This document shows, in pieces, positions 1 through 15,276 of a DNA stretch of 64,000 bases. The DNA lies in NCBI GenBank assembly GCA_964030475.1, contig CAXIPT010000001.1, positions 3,589,249-3,653,248 on the forward strand. The letters run 5' to 3'. The DNA is from Tethya wilhelma (Eukaryota; Porifera; Demospongiae; Tethyida; Tethyidae). Position numbers and translations under genes: made by a program. The stretch's first letter is position 1; every line of letters starts with the position of its first letter. Under the pieces are notes generated by a model that saw only the letters and a program-made list of their open reading frames with translations, was not told where the DNA came from and searched no databases.

Positions 1-89
1 TAGCACACAACACAACAGGTACAATTCACTATAATTATACTGATAGGGAACAACACAATACTCTACATCAAGAGTGAACTCTCACACAC

Positions 90-604
90 CTCTGCTCCTC
101 ATTCCCTTTACTGCTAAACGAATGGTGTGGAATGCTGCTGACAAATTGAGTGCTATTACTTTGTTGTACATTTCAGTTGGGAAATCTTCAACAGGCGATA
201 CAAACTGGCCACCTGTGGAATGCAATGAGTTGTTAATATGTCAGATGCATTTGCAATGCAGTACAGTAGTACCTGCATTATTTACGACTATATCAGGTGT
301 ATGGCCAAACTTTTGGCCAGCAAACTCAAACATAGATTCAATTTGCCCTGGGTCACAGAGATCAGCTCCATGATGTTCTATTTGCTTGGCTCCCATTGCT
401 CTACAGTCATCTAGGGCAGATGTAATTTCTTCAGGCTCTCCAAACCCATTCAGAATGATGCTGTGACCCTTTCCAGACAGCATCTGTGCCATTTTAAGAA
501 AGCAAGGTTATATTGCACCAATATAACATTGTGTTGATCAATACCTTAGCTATACTTAGTCCTATACCTCGAGTAGAGCCCGTGATCAGAGCTAGCCTTG
601 CCAT
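90..604 (-). CDS. Short-chain dehydrogenase, 3-hydroxybutyrate dehydrogenase-like (partial, 3' end off the left edge)
   Basis: Three exons can be read on the minus strand: 604-545, 483-273 and 212-90, joined at GT-AG sites; further exons lie beyond position 1. The first exon gives MARLALITGSTRGIGLSIAK, which carries the Rossmann TGxxxGIG dinucleotide motif. The next exon has the NNAG motif, and the third reads on through VSPVEDFPTEMYNKVIALNL. This pattern is closest to the bacterial-type D-3-hydroxybutyrate dehydrogenases (ketone-body/PHB metabolism, NAD-dependent). The catalytic S-Y-K lies off the edge, so substrate is inferred from overall resemblance only. Introns show it is a nuclear gene rather than bacterial contamination. 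Confidence 0.8.
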
Positions 605-908
605 AGCTCTTTATTCCAATTGATGCCCAGCAGAGCTTGAACTTTGCACTGCAAGGGGGTGTGGTAATCTCACATGTTGCACTCTATGCTCATAATGGTA
701 ATTATACAAATACTCAAAAAGGCATGAGAATCCAATCATATAACTCTAAGAAAGTCAATTCAGTCTGCACTACATGCACAAAGACTAGTCCACTACAGTT
801 TCAGGGAGTTCAAAATCACTTGAGTCATCTTGTACTTCTTGCACGTCAGCAATAAGAGTAGTATACGTCATTTCATCTGCAACTGCAAAAGTTTGGAAGA
901 ACACACAA
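605..908. other. Intergenic spacer
   Basis: About 300 bp between two minus-strand genes. No supported coding region; a 72-codon plus-strand frame here has no recognisable features. Confidence 0.5.
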
Positions 909-2564
909 TTACGGTCTCACTTCACTACTCCACCATACATTGTAGTGTTCCATACCTGCTGTGGGGTCCTGGTCATCAACAGTCACTGTTGGATCACTGA
1001 TGCACACAGTGGTAGTTGCAGGCATTTTGTAGCTAGGATCGATCATCCACGAGGGAAGAGTCGATGGGGGCTGTGAGGTCGAGGGCAGTCCAGCCACACG
1101 CTCACGTTTTACAGTAGAACCTGAGCCTGGTTTCTTACTCTTTTCATAACGACTGTCCAACTTCTGAATGAACTGGTTCATAACTGTGTGAGTGAGTGTA
1201 CAGTCAGGTATATAGAATTAGTGAAAAACCAGAAACATACATTCTGATCTCCAAAGCAGTTGGTGGGTGACTATTTTCTCCCCGTTCTCTGAATCAGACT
1301 CCTCAGTCATCAGAGCTGGTGTCACTTGCTCCCAGTACCTTGCTTCAGATTCACGCACAAACTTCTTTCTCCTAAAGGTAAAGTGGAGCCACAAAAGTAA
1401 GAGGACAACCTACCTAGACCGCACCACTTGCGACATCAAGTATCAAACAATAACAACACACCTATCAAATGATCTCTGCTGACGTGCTCTGTACTTTCTT
1501 TTCTTTCGTTGTTCAGCTGCCTTCTCCTGGCGTTCTGGTAGCTCCTCAATCCCAAGACGGCGTCGTGACTCATAGTAGCGATGAACAGCACGCTTTATCT
1601 CCTTCACAGTGTAGATTCCACTGGTGTCATTGTACACACTATCAATGAGTGAGTCCGTCACACGCTGATTGGCCGGGCTAAGGAACCTGAAAATGAGATG
1701 AAACCACAGACAATAATTATGAACAAGAAACAATGATGTTAAGATGATGTATATACCTTTCGTCAATTTTGAAATCCAAATTGAGAGAGTGATAGGTAGA
1801 CCGAACTTTACTCTACAACATCAATTTTGTAAAAGGGAACAAGTCAAGTTATTAAATACTCAAAAGCGATTATAGTACACAGAAATTTAATATGTACAGA
1901 GAGTGACACTTACACACAATTCCCGTGGCAGTTTCTTTTTCTTCCCGTCACTTCCAGCACTCAAATCCAGTGCAGAAACCTGGAGCTGTTGGGATGGACG
2001 GATCGGAGTACCAAGACCTGGCGAGAGTTGCTGGGGTGGTTGAGGTGCCTGCTGCTGGTGAGTCTGTTGTTGAGTCTGTTGAACTTGATTCTTGACCGCA
2101 TCTTCTTGGGCCTTCTGTTGAATCAAGCTGTTCAGGGTCCTCTCGATAGCATCCAGTCGTTGGTTTATGGCCTCTGTCTGCTGGGCAAGCTGAAGTTGAC
2201 ATTGAAATTGTTCCAGTGCTTGCTGTTGAGCGTTGAGGATTTCTGTCAGGTTGAGTGAATTAGATGCAATGTTTAGAAGTGCAGTGGAAGCTCTGTCAGT
2301 GATTGAGGCTGCTGCCCCACTGTCTTGAACGGAGATGCTTGCACCAACAGCTGGGGGGATGGCATGTGTATCTGTCACGTTTACAGTAAGCTGGGGCGGT
2401 TGTGGGAGCGGTACAGGACTCACGGGGGCTACATTCGGGAGGGAGACTCCACCAACGTGTTGAACAATCGTTTGATGAACTGGTTCTGAGGTGCTCACGG
2501 AGAGAGTCTCAGCTACCGTAGTCGGATGAATATCCGAGATATCTGGTTCTTGAGATGCGGACAT
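909..2564 (-). CDS. Unrecognised coiled-coil, Q-rich nuclear-type protein
   Basis: Five or more exons are visible. Exon 1 (2564-1914) starts MSASQEPDISDIHP and encodes a Pro/Ser/Val-rich region, then a Gln-rich coiled coil (LNAQQQALEQFQCQLQLAQQ, about residues 110-165) and a basic KKKKLPREL end. Exon 2 (about 1807-1759) and exon 3 (about 1683-1463) give a conserved-looking helical, basic domain with VTDSLIDSVYNDTSGIYTV, RAVHRYYESRRR and a KKRKYRARQQR basic stretch. The next exons hold an acidic EESDSENGE segment and MNQFIQKLDSRYEKSKK, and the frame stops at TAA 909-911. The basic stretches suggest a nuclear, possibly DNA- or chromatin-associated protein. I do not recognise the family, and the junction near 1180-1240 is uncertain. 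It shares a short divergent promoter with TMEM245. Confidence 0.65.
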
Positions 2565-2684
2565 ATCTCGAGAGACAAACGAGAAGTGTCACAAAAAATG
2601 GCCGACCGTATTCTTTTGTGACGTGAGAGTCACGTGCGAAATTTAATAATCACAGGGTCAAGTTTAGTTTTCCCCATTTGACCA
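2565..2684. promoter_or_regulatory. Bidirectional promoter between coiled-coil gene and TMEM245
   Basis: Only about 120 bp separate the two divergent start codons. The interval carries a GTGACGTGAG CRE-like site followed closely by an AGTCACGTGC E-box (CACGTG core). No TATA box is evident. Factor binding is inferred from the sites only. Confidence 0.5.
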
Positions 2685-6180
<3,496 letters not shown>

Positions 6181-6388
6181 TCCTGATTGTACCTGCACAC
6201 AGCAGTTGCATGAACACTTAAATCTTGATATCTGCACACAAGTCATGATGGTAGTTATATAGTATAATAATTATATGCTGCATTTTTGAACACACTCTTT
6301 ATTTTACTCTCAAATAATTATAAGGTACACAATAATTATTATAGCACGCAAACATTTAAATGTACACAATAAAAAATGTCATATAAGG

Positions 6389-7960
6389 CTACGATTCTTT
6401 GTGAATTGGGTGGGTAAATACTAAAGTGTCAGAAGGTGCTGGAGAGTTGGAGCCAAATGGGATACTATTCGACTGAAATGCTGTTGCTAACAGCCAGCCA
6501 TGCTGGGTGAAAAGATTAAGCACAGTCGTGTGTGGCAGTGGGTTGTCTATGAACCTGCATGGAAGAAGAGAGAGAAAGATGAAGCTTACATGTAAACATT
6601 AGGCACATTTTTTTTTTACTGTCAGAACTCACATTCCCCTATCATCAGTGACTTTCTTCGATGATGGTGAAGAGAGTTGAGTCACTAGCACTGTACCAAT
6701 GTCACCATTGACCCGAATGCCCTTGTTCACAAACACGTCGACTGTGGCATAGTGGATTTCAGGAACTTGAGGAACTATACATTATGGAAGTGTTTGTATG
6801 TAACCAGTTGTGTGAAATGTATGTTGTGTACACCAAAATCTACACAATAAACAAGACACTTTTGTGCACTCAAGTGATTCGCTACATCAACAGTAAACAA
6901 AACATACGTTCAGATCGATACTGTTCAAGAAGAGACTTCACTTTCTTGACCCACTCCTCCTATGAAGAGAGCAAACACAGCCACCATTATGAAGGGAAAG
7001 CCACAATGTGATAATGGTTGAGCATTGCAAAGACATACCCGTTTGGCAGCTGTCGGAGCATTGAACACATAGTCCCGTCCCTTGGTTATCAGCTTGAAAA
7101 TGAATCCATACTGTACAGTAACACAAAATGTGTATACAACTTTAAACCACGCCATCTTGAGAGCATTATATCAAACTAGTAGTGCATCTAGCACTCCTAG
7201 TCGTCCAGATCTAGTCACCTAGATTTTTCATTATTTTGCTAAGTTTGATATTTGAATCCAACCTTTGCTGGATCTTTTTGAGACTCATGATAGTCTTCAT
7301 AGGCATCTTCAATGTCTTCGCCAAAGATGGTGCCTGCTGGTGTGCTGTCCTGTACATGTGGTAGTTGGATTCAAGATTAAAACGATAGCTTTAGTATTTT
7401 ATATTGACATACAGAATCACTCTTGTAGTATCTGAACATCTTGTCACTCAGTATACACCATCTCTTCTTCCATCCCTATACGTACAAATGAAAAAATAAT
7501 AATCAGACGAGATATATAAATTTTCAACTTCAACAAGATACTCAGTGATAACGTATTACTCTAGCATCTCATGGGATAGTAGAGTGAGAAGCAATAACAA
7601 AGGAAAGCCCTTTCATACAAAGGCCTCCCTCACACTAGTCAAGGCATCTGTGGTTTAGGAACACAAATTTATACATGCTGTACTCAAGTTTTACTTTTGA
7701 GGCATCCTGTCCTCCTCTCTTGTCCAGCCATCCACTCATTGTAATGTCAGCCTGTAGTTCGGAAGAAATACTTCGCAAATTATAGAGCTCAGCACAACTA
7801 TGTAGCTATATGGACGACTGATGGGGTTGTGTGTGCATCACAAGTCGGCACATACAGTCTCATAGTCTAAAACACAGGCCCAAATTCACGCAATTTCAGC
7901 TAACAGCCGTCAGTCCGTTCACTTCCTTAGGCAGTTGTGTAATATTAAATGTCTTACCAT
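6389..7960 (-). CDS. Small PH-domain protein
   Basis: The start codon lies alone at the end of exon 1: ATG at 7960-7958 is followed directly by GTAAG. Exon 2 (from about 7753) continues ADITMSGWLDKRGGQDASK. Later exons give GWKKRWCILSDKMFRYYKSD, an acidic insert (IFGEDIEDAYEDYHESQKD), YGFIFKLITKGRDYVFNAPT and EEWVKKVKSLLEQYRSE. Together these make a complete pleckstrin homology domain (strand 1 G-W-L, strand 2 K-K-R-W, C-terminal helix with invariant W). About 100 further residues follow with no domain I recognise, ending HPIHKES-stop at 6389-6391. A role in membrane or phosphoinositide binding is inferred from the domain only. Confidence 0.75.
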
Positions 7961-9095
7961 TTTTACGTCATCAAAAAAACAAACAACCCGACTACAGCAC
8001 TTTCTCTTTTCTGCTCTTCTTGGCTTCATAAGGTTGTACTTTGACCTTTAATTTGGCATTACATCATTATGTGCCGGATTTCCGGGAAGTTGAATAATCT
8101 TATTTAGCGAAAGAAATTCTTTAACTTCTTGGAAGGTTCAAGCATGTCTCGTTTCTAGAATTCTGTGGATTTTGGTGATTTCAAAGAACTTGATAACAAT
8201 TCCCAAACGATAGATATTTGTTGTTGGTGTTGTTCTGTAAGGTAGCTACTAAACTCTGCTCTTACTGGAGGCTGTAAAGTTCTACTGAAACAGAAAATAG
8301 CACAATTCTTCAGGGGAGAGTTCTTCAAGTTCACCAGTTTCCAGGAGAAAGCCAAAAGAGTCTTCTTTTGTGTTCCGCGGGCGTGCTTCGTATTCTACTG
8401 AAATTTTAATTGTGAGTTAGTTTTAAGTGAATTTGGTGTTGTTGTTTGTAATATAAACACATACCTAGAGTAACTCTTCCCATCATGTAATTATGTACTT
8501 GTCTTTGCACAGTAATTACCACAACCCTTTAATGTCATACATTTGTTATTGGCTAGGGTGATACAATGTATTAAAGGATGCTGATTCTGGCTGTGTATTG
8601 TGTTTCATTTTAGCTTGGCAACCTACAACAATAGTGTTAGCTCACCCCTGGGGTTGTTATGATAAATTTCTCCATTTACCCTTTGGTTGTTTGTGATTTG
8701 TACCAACTGTAAAAAAAAAAGTTTCGTCTATCAGTTTGCCTCCCCTTTAGCTCCCTATAGCCGCATTAATTCAGTAGAGAACTGTTGTATCTGTCTAAGG
8801 TGCTTGGCATTCTTCAGATCCTCTTCTTAACAGTCCCATTGAACACTACTATAGAAACTCAGCTGCATGAGCTGTTTATTCACTGGAATGTTTGTTTGTA
8901 GTGGACTTTAATACTCCAGTTGTAAAGTGAAACATTCCCCAGGAGATTGTCAGTTGCTGCGGGTTGTTGGCCATCATCTGTGGCTTTTACGGTCACTCAT
9001 TTTGTGGCCTGCTTTGTGTGTTGTTCTGACCATACTTTGTGTCACCTAATTATCATGGAAAGGTCATGCTTAATGATGTGTGTGGGTCATTGCAG
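7961..9095. other. Intergenic region with probable STAT 5' untranslated exon(s)
   Basis: No supported coding region in about 1.1 kb between the divergent PH-protein and STAT genes. Because a clean TTGCAG acceptor lies directly before the STAT ATG at 9096, at least one non-coding STAT exon probably sits in this interval. I cannot place it. Confidence 0.4.
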
Positions 9096-11128
9096 ATGGC
9101 TCTATGGGAGAAATCAATGCGACTCCAAGGTCCTTTGTTGGAGCAGATGAAGTCACTGTATGGCCCCAAGTTCCCCATTGAAGTCAGACACTACTTGGCC
9201 AACTGGATTGAATCCCAGTCATGGTATGAAGCTAGTTCTCTCTCTCGTCTTCTATTTTGTAGTGGTAAACCACTTCCTTCATATGTAGAAAACACATGCA
9301 CAGGCACAGTACTACCTGGTCTGTTTACTCCATTGTGTGTATACCAGTTCTCCCTTATGTACAGTATTATCTGCATTGTGTATTTTGATGTTTTATTGTA
9401 CAGATAGTTGGATACTATATCATTTTTTCCATCATAAGATAAAAATAATGATTGCCCCATCTCCCTTTCCCCCCCCCCCCTTCTTTCAGGAGTGATGTGG
9501 AACCAGATAACCCTAGTCATGAAGCAGATGCTAGGAGACTCTTTGATGGAATGCTTCAGGCCCTTCAAGATGTGAGTAACTGCTGACTGTGCATTGAACT
9601 CTTGCTGTAATGGTCTTAGGTCATCTACAATACTTGTTATTGTGTAGAACTAAATTTCCTGCTTCTGGGGTAATTGGTTGCATTCTTAGGGGGACTGTCC
9701 CTAGTTTAGTCTGGGTTTCAGTGGTTTGCTGTGAAATTTCTTTTTCCTACATGTTTCTATCTGGAATTCAAGACCATTGTGGTCACTGAAAGCACACATT
9801 ATTTATAACCACTTGAAAAACACATTTGCTAGAGTAGCTTGAATGGTAAGTGAAACGTGGCTTGAATCCTTCTTTCTTTCACATTACAGTTGATTACAAC
9901 TTATGCTACTAACTTCATCACTAAGACTCAATTGGAGGCACTCTACACACACATGACAGTGAGTTGTTGGGCCGCAGAAATAGAGTTTATGTTCACGTGT
10001 ATTACATTGCATACACAATGCACATATGTACCTACTAGAATGAGTATTATCAACAACCTCTTGAGTTAGTACGGATGGTACAGCACTGCCTCTACAAAGA
10101 GGCTGAGTTAGTGGAGAAGCAAGAGCAGCTCAACGTGAGTCCCTTCTTATCTTGATGCATATGAAAATGAGGACGATAATGAGATGTAGCTAGTAGTAGC
10201 AAACACATTCCACAAGCCAACACACCATGATATCTGCTCATCAAATCACACATGCACACATGTGTACACTAACTCCACAGGCTCCATCTCCAATGGCTCG
10301 ACAACCTCCTTCCAATGAATCTCAAATCCAAAAACATATCACAAACATTCTTTCAAAAACAGAGGTACACACTTAATACTCTGCATGCTGTAGGTATCAA
10401 CGTGTATTGTACACTATAATGCACAGAACTTTTCTGAAAAAATATTTCAACTATGTAAGCAATGAATATGTACTTAAACCCTCTTGTGTGTAGGCAATGG
10501 AGGGAGCATTTAGAGGGCTCTCTGCTAGGTTAGAGAACTTCATGCTTCAGTACCAGGAATCATATCAGATTGAAGGTATGTTGGAGAGGGAGGGATAGGG
10601 TTGGGCCCTCCAATCAGCATGATTATTGTGTACCTAGTACTGACTTCATCCCACTAATTCAACAGCAGGGGCAGTGTCTGTCTTTACTGGGGTGTAATGT
10701 AAAATGTAAGATGATATAACCCCACCATAAACAAAAATAGAAATTACTTATACCATGATTTATATGTAAAGGCATTGAGAACTAGGCTGGTCTATGCAGT
10801 AACTGTAGTAACTCTGCTTTGGTGTAAATGTGTGTCTGTGTGTGTGTGAAAGAGAGATAGAGACATAAAATTCCCAGAGAATAGGCAATGAACCAAAGTG
10901 TGGTTGATATTGGGAGGAAATTATGTATGTGCTATGGATATTCTAGGAAAGTGGTTTGTTTCATGCCTACACATGGAGGAAACAGCTCCTAGTTCCAGAT
11001 AGATTTAGGATGTGGACATTCCTTCCTTGAAATGATAGCCAGCTAATGTTGGGACTCTTATGACTTCAGCTTTGAATCATGGGAGCTTGTTTGTACTAGT
11101 ATAGGCTGGACTTGTATTAGTTAGAAAT

Positions 11129-11161
<33 letters not shown>

Positions 11162-12008
11162 ACAGCTGCATTTCAACAAGGGAACCGCATACCACCCGAC
11201 CAAGTTGGCAGATACCGTGAACGAAAGAAAATGCTCGACCAAGAGTTACAAAAGGCTGCTGAGGACATGAAAAGAACCTGTGCTGTATGTGGTATATAGC
11301 AGAAGTAATACATACATTGCTTGATATTATTGAATAGTTTCTACAACTACATTCATTGAAGTTCAATCATGTTATGGTTAGCCTGTATCACCACTGAGAG
11401 GTTCTGCTCACTGTCCACCACACCACACTGCAGGAGATGGGTCAACGTTTCACTGAGGTCCTTGAGGAGGCTCGTCACTGTCAGAACCTTCTTGTGAATC
11501 GTGAACTAGCCAATTGGAAGCACTCACAGCGACTGTTCAACTGGGAGGATGATAGAGGGAAAGTTGAGTTGAACAACATGCAGCAGTGGTGAGTGACCAA
11601 TTGTACTTCCATTGCCACTTGTTTTTACTGGCTATTTTGCTCACTTAAAGGTTTGAAGCCTTGGCTGAACTCATGTGGAGAAACAGACAGCTCTCGAAAC
11701 AGGTGCAAGACAAGTTTCTAACAAACAGAGTCTACTTTTACTAAAGTTGCACTCTACAATTCCATGTACTTATGTCTGAACAATGTGTTTTAGGTCCCAC
11801 TAGCATAGCTATTACTCCCTCTATACATGTAGTGTCATTATTCTTTGTTGTTTCATAGTTTGAATTGTTGAAGACCAGAGTGCCTCAGGGTATCCTCCCA
11901 CCAGATCAACTAGCAGGTCTTCCCCAGTTGATCACAAAACAACTGGTTGATCTTGTTCAAGCGTAAGTCCTTGTGTGTCTCAATAAGAACTGCATGTACA
12001 CTGTGTGT

Positions 12009-12045
<37 letters not shown>

Positions 12046-14906
12046 CTGAAAACATGTAGGAGTTTTGTGATAGAGAAGCAGCCTCCTCAAGTTATAAAAA
12101 CCTCCAATAGATTCTCGGCCTCTATTAGGTAAGGTTGTGTTCTTTATGTGTGTAATTGATACTTCATTCTTGGTTTCTGAACAGACTTCTAGTGGGTAGC
12201 AAGCTGCAGATTTACCTGGGCGTTCCAGAGATTGTGGTCACGATAATAAAGTAAGTACTTTGATTATGGTGTTCACATAATTATTGATCAAACCACTTTA
12301 TTATTATTATCATCATCTTTTCAGTGATAAACAAGCCAAATCGATCACCGCTGATCCCAATAAACCGTAAGCAAGCAGTTATTTAGAACAATTACTGTTC
12401 TATTGTACAAAGTTTTATGATGGTATACTTATTATGTTTTGTGAGTGGAAGAGGTAGTTATGATGAGAGGTAAAAGGTTTGAGTGGGAACACCCAGCCAG
12501 GTCGTTTGGCTCATCCCTTGTTACATCATGACTTCATTGGCTGGGATGTCGAGAGGAGCCATACATGCCAGCTTAGACATTGTAACAGACAGAAATGCAA
12601 GGGAACTGTCCTGTTTTGACACAAGCAGTTGTAAAGCCCCTCGGCTTTTTGGTATAGTGCCTTGCAACAGACCGGCTGGGCTTTCCCAGGATATGATGTC
12701 AACCTTCCTGTCTGAATCCTCTTGTGCTTGTAGTACAGTGTCTATTATTATTATCACATTTGCTAGTGTAAGACTTGTGTTCTGTTGTACACAGTATCCC
12801 CACTAACTTTGCTTCTGGTGAGATCTTAAACAACCAGAAGGCCATGGAGTACAACTCTCAGACTGGCATTCTCTCTTGCTCCTTCAACTTCATGCAACTT
12901 CGCAGGATCAAGAGAAACTCGGACAAGAAAGCCAGCGAGGTGAGATGAGTGTTGCACTGTTGTCTCTCTTCCTTGCTTACGCTTGTCTTTGAATGCAGAT
13001 GGTAACCGAGGAGAAGTTTACTCTCCTCTTTCGTACTCATTTCACCATTGGAGGTGGTGAGCTGGACATTACAGTGAGAGCAACGTCTCTGCCCGTCGTG
13101 GTGATAGTGCACGTCAACCAGCAGCCTCCAGCAGAGGCCACCATCTTCTGGGACAATGCCTTTGCCGAAGATGTAAGTTGACTCTGCTTAGCCTCGTAAA
13201 CCACGCCCTCACTGCACGCTAGCTTTTAATTGCTAAGCGTGCTTAGTAATAAGCAAAGTGGGGAAGGCCTGGTTTACGAGGCTAGACACTGCTCTCGACT
13301 CCATACACAACCACTACCACACACCACCCACGAGTGTTAATAATGTGTGCCTGTTTTTGACATACAGAACAGAGAACCGTTTTTAGTTCAAGATACTGTT
13401 CCCTGGCCTCGACTTTCAGAGGCACTCCATTGCTTCTTTCATGCCAGCACTGGGAGAGGTCTCACACCATCCAACCTGGACTACCTCGGGAGAAAACTGC
13501 TAGGACTTGGTTGGTTAATTCCATCCTCTATTTATGTGATAGTAAACTAATACTGACCATGGTACTATGTTAATGCTTCTGCATACTGTAGGAAATGAAG
13601 AAGATCTTTCAGTACAGACAGTTTCGAGACATCAGTTGTGCAAAGTAAGTTCTATAGAGCAGCTTTGCTACTGAATGGTCCATTCAATGGGCAAATGTAG
13701 TGACAATGTTTTATTGATTGTTCTCTTTTCTCAGGATCAGCTCCGTGGTCGTAACTTTACCTTCTGGGAGTGGTTTTACAAACATCTAGACCTCATCAAA
13801 ACTACGCTAAAACGAGAGTGGGTTGAGGGGTAAGTGAGTAGTGTCACAGGAGGATGAATACGATGCATTGAGCCTTCCATTGACTCCCTTCTTTGTCAGG
13901 TCCATCCAGGGATTCATGCAGAAAATGGATGCAGAGAAGTTGCTCCTTTCGTGCTCTCCAGGTACCTTCCTCATTCGGTTCAGTGAGGGAGATCCTGGAG
14001 GTATCTCTGTTGCCTGGGTCACAGGTATAGATAGTATTACAGTATGATAGTTGTTATGATTCATGAGGTTGTCTTTCGGTGGGTGCTTGTGGAGAGATGT
14101 AGTCTAGAACAAGTCAGGAGCTTTCTTTTCTCCTCTCTCCAGAGAGTGACATGGTGAGTGGGGAGAGGCAGGTGCTCAGCTTGGCTCCTTGGAACAAGCA
14201 CAACCTCAACATGAGGTCTTTTGCTGACCGTTTGCACGATTTGAACCATCTTCTCATTCTCTACCCCAACGAATCAAAGGACAAAGTCTTTGGAAAATAC
14301 TACACTCCCACACCTAGTAAGACAATGCACAGAGTGATGATTTAGTTTGTGCATTCACTTAAATTCTGTGTCATATACAGCCCCAGGCACTGATCCTGCT
14401 ACTGGTTACATCAAAGCTGATCTTATAACTGCCTTGCCAGCACAACTTACGTGAGTAATTTTATTATTTGTAAGATGTATGTTGTAGTAATGTTTTAATT
14501 ATTGCCCACCACAGTGGTAGAAGTTATGGTAGCAATCCTGCAAGTCCTGCTCCTTCTATTGTTTCTATAGGGGTGAGTGTATGACAGCGTACAGTTTAGC
14601 TTGGCATTATTGTCTCCTCAAATGTTTTGTACAATTCTTGATCTTTTGATGTGTTCTTACCATTAGACCCCAGTCTCACCACCAGTTTGGAATGTAAGTT
14701 TGCAAATATTGACTGTACATTGGATGACTTTGTGTGGTGGTTGAAATTAGAATGTATGCCTCTTTGTTTTGTTCCAGTTGGGTGGTGGTGTCAATGGTCT
14801 TGGTGAGTTTGGCCTTTCAAGCCTCGACTTTTCCAGTTCCCTCAATCCTGGCCTTGATGCAAGCGAGTTAATGCTAGAAGTGCCGAGTACTGTCCCCCCT
14901 AATTAG
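9096..14906 (+). CDS. STAT: STAT transcription factor
   Basis: About 20 short exons encode all STAT domains in order. The N-terminal interaction domain begins [20 protein letters not shown] and has [10 protein letters not shown]. It is followed by the four-helix coiled coil with [14 protein letters not shown], the DNA-binding domain ([46 protein letters not shown]), the linker ([26 protein letters not shown]) and the SH2 domain ([20 protein letters not shown], phosphotyrosine-binding Arg codon at 13976-13978). The activation tyrosine is in GYIKADL (Tyr codon 14407-14409), at the conserved site C-terminal to SH2. The tail is short and Ser/Pro-rich, ending VPSTVPPN. All key residues are present, so this looks like a functional JAK/STAT-type factor activated by tyrosine phosphorylation and dimerisation. 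Confidence 0.95.
11133..11160. repeat. (AC)n microsatellite at a STAT splice acceptor
   Basis: A run of AC dinucleotides ends immediately before CCACAG, the acceptor of a STAT coiled-coil exon, so the usual pyrimidine tract there is replaced by a dinucleotide repeat. Confidence 0.8.
12003..12042. repeat. (GT)n microsatellite in a STAT intron
   Basis: A mostly pure TG/GT run directly upstream of the exon encoding [11 protein letters not shown]. Confidence 0.8.
13189..13284. repeat. 96 bp hairpin / MITE-like element in a STAT intron
   Basis: The ends are a perfect 15 bp inverted repeat, TAGCCTCGTAAACCA and TGGTTTACGAGGCTA, with an inner imperfect stem (GCTAAGC / GCTTAGT). A related, more diverged hairpin is at 32578-32686. 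Confidence 0.7.
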
Positions 14907-15276
14907 ATGACTGGTTGATTGGTATTAAGCCCCAAATAATGACTTCAGTAGTTATTAAAGCTTAATATTTTGATATGACTTTTTTTCCTTTATACAAGAG
15001 TTTAATGCTAACATGACATTGTACAGTAATTTTTGCACCAACTTTCAAGTTGTTTTTGTTCATTCAGACATTTTTTGTGCTCTGCTTTAATTTTTGTTAT
15101 TATATATATTATACACTGCATGCATGTTTGTATTGTTATACAGCATAATGCAAAAAGTTCCATGTTTACAACAAAATCTAATGTACACTAACAGCAATAA
15201 TAGCCACATACTGTAACTATTAGCTTACATCAATGCAGGTTTTTATCTGAGTAATTACCACTACAGTATAATCAAT
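14907..15276. other. Convergent 3' interval between STAT and DNPEP
   Basis: AT-rich spacer holding both 3' untranslated regions. No coding region seen. Confidence 0.5.

Noticed and set aside
12483..12806. 107-codon plus and 78-codon minus frames in a STAT intron
   Set aside because: Overlapping opposite frames with no recognisable domain; they sit inside an intron and end at a normal acceptor.
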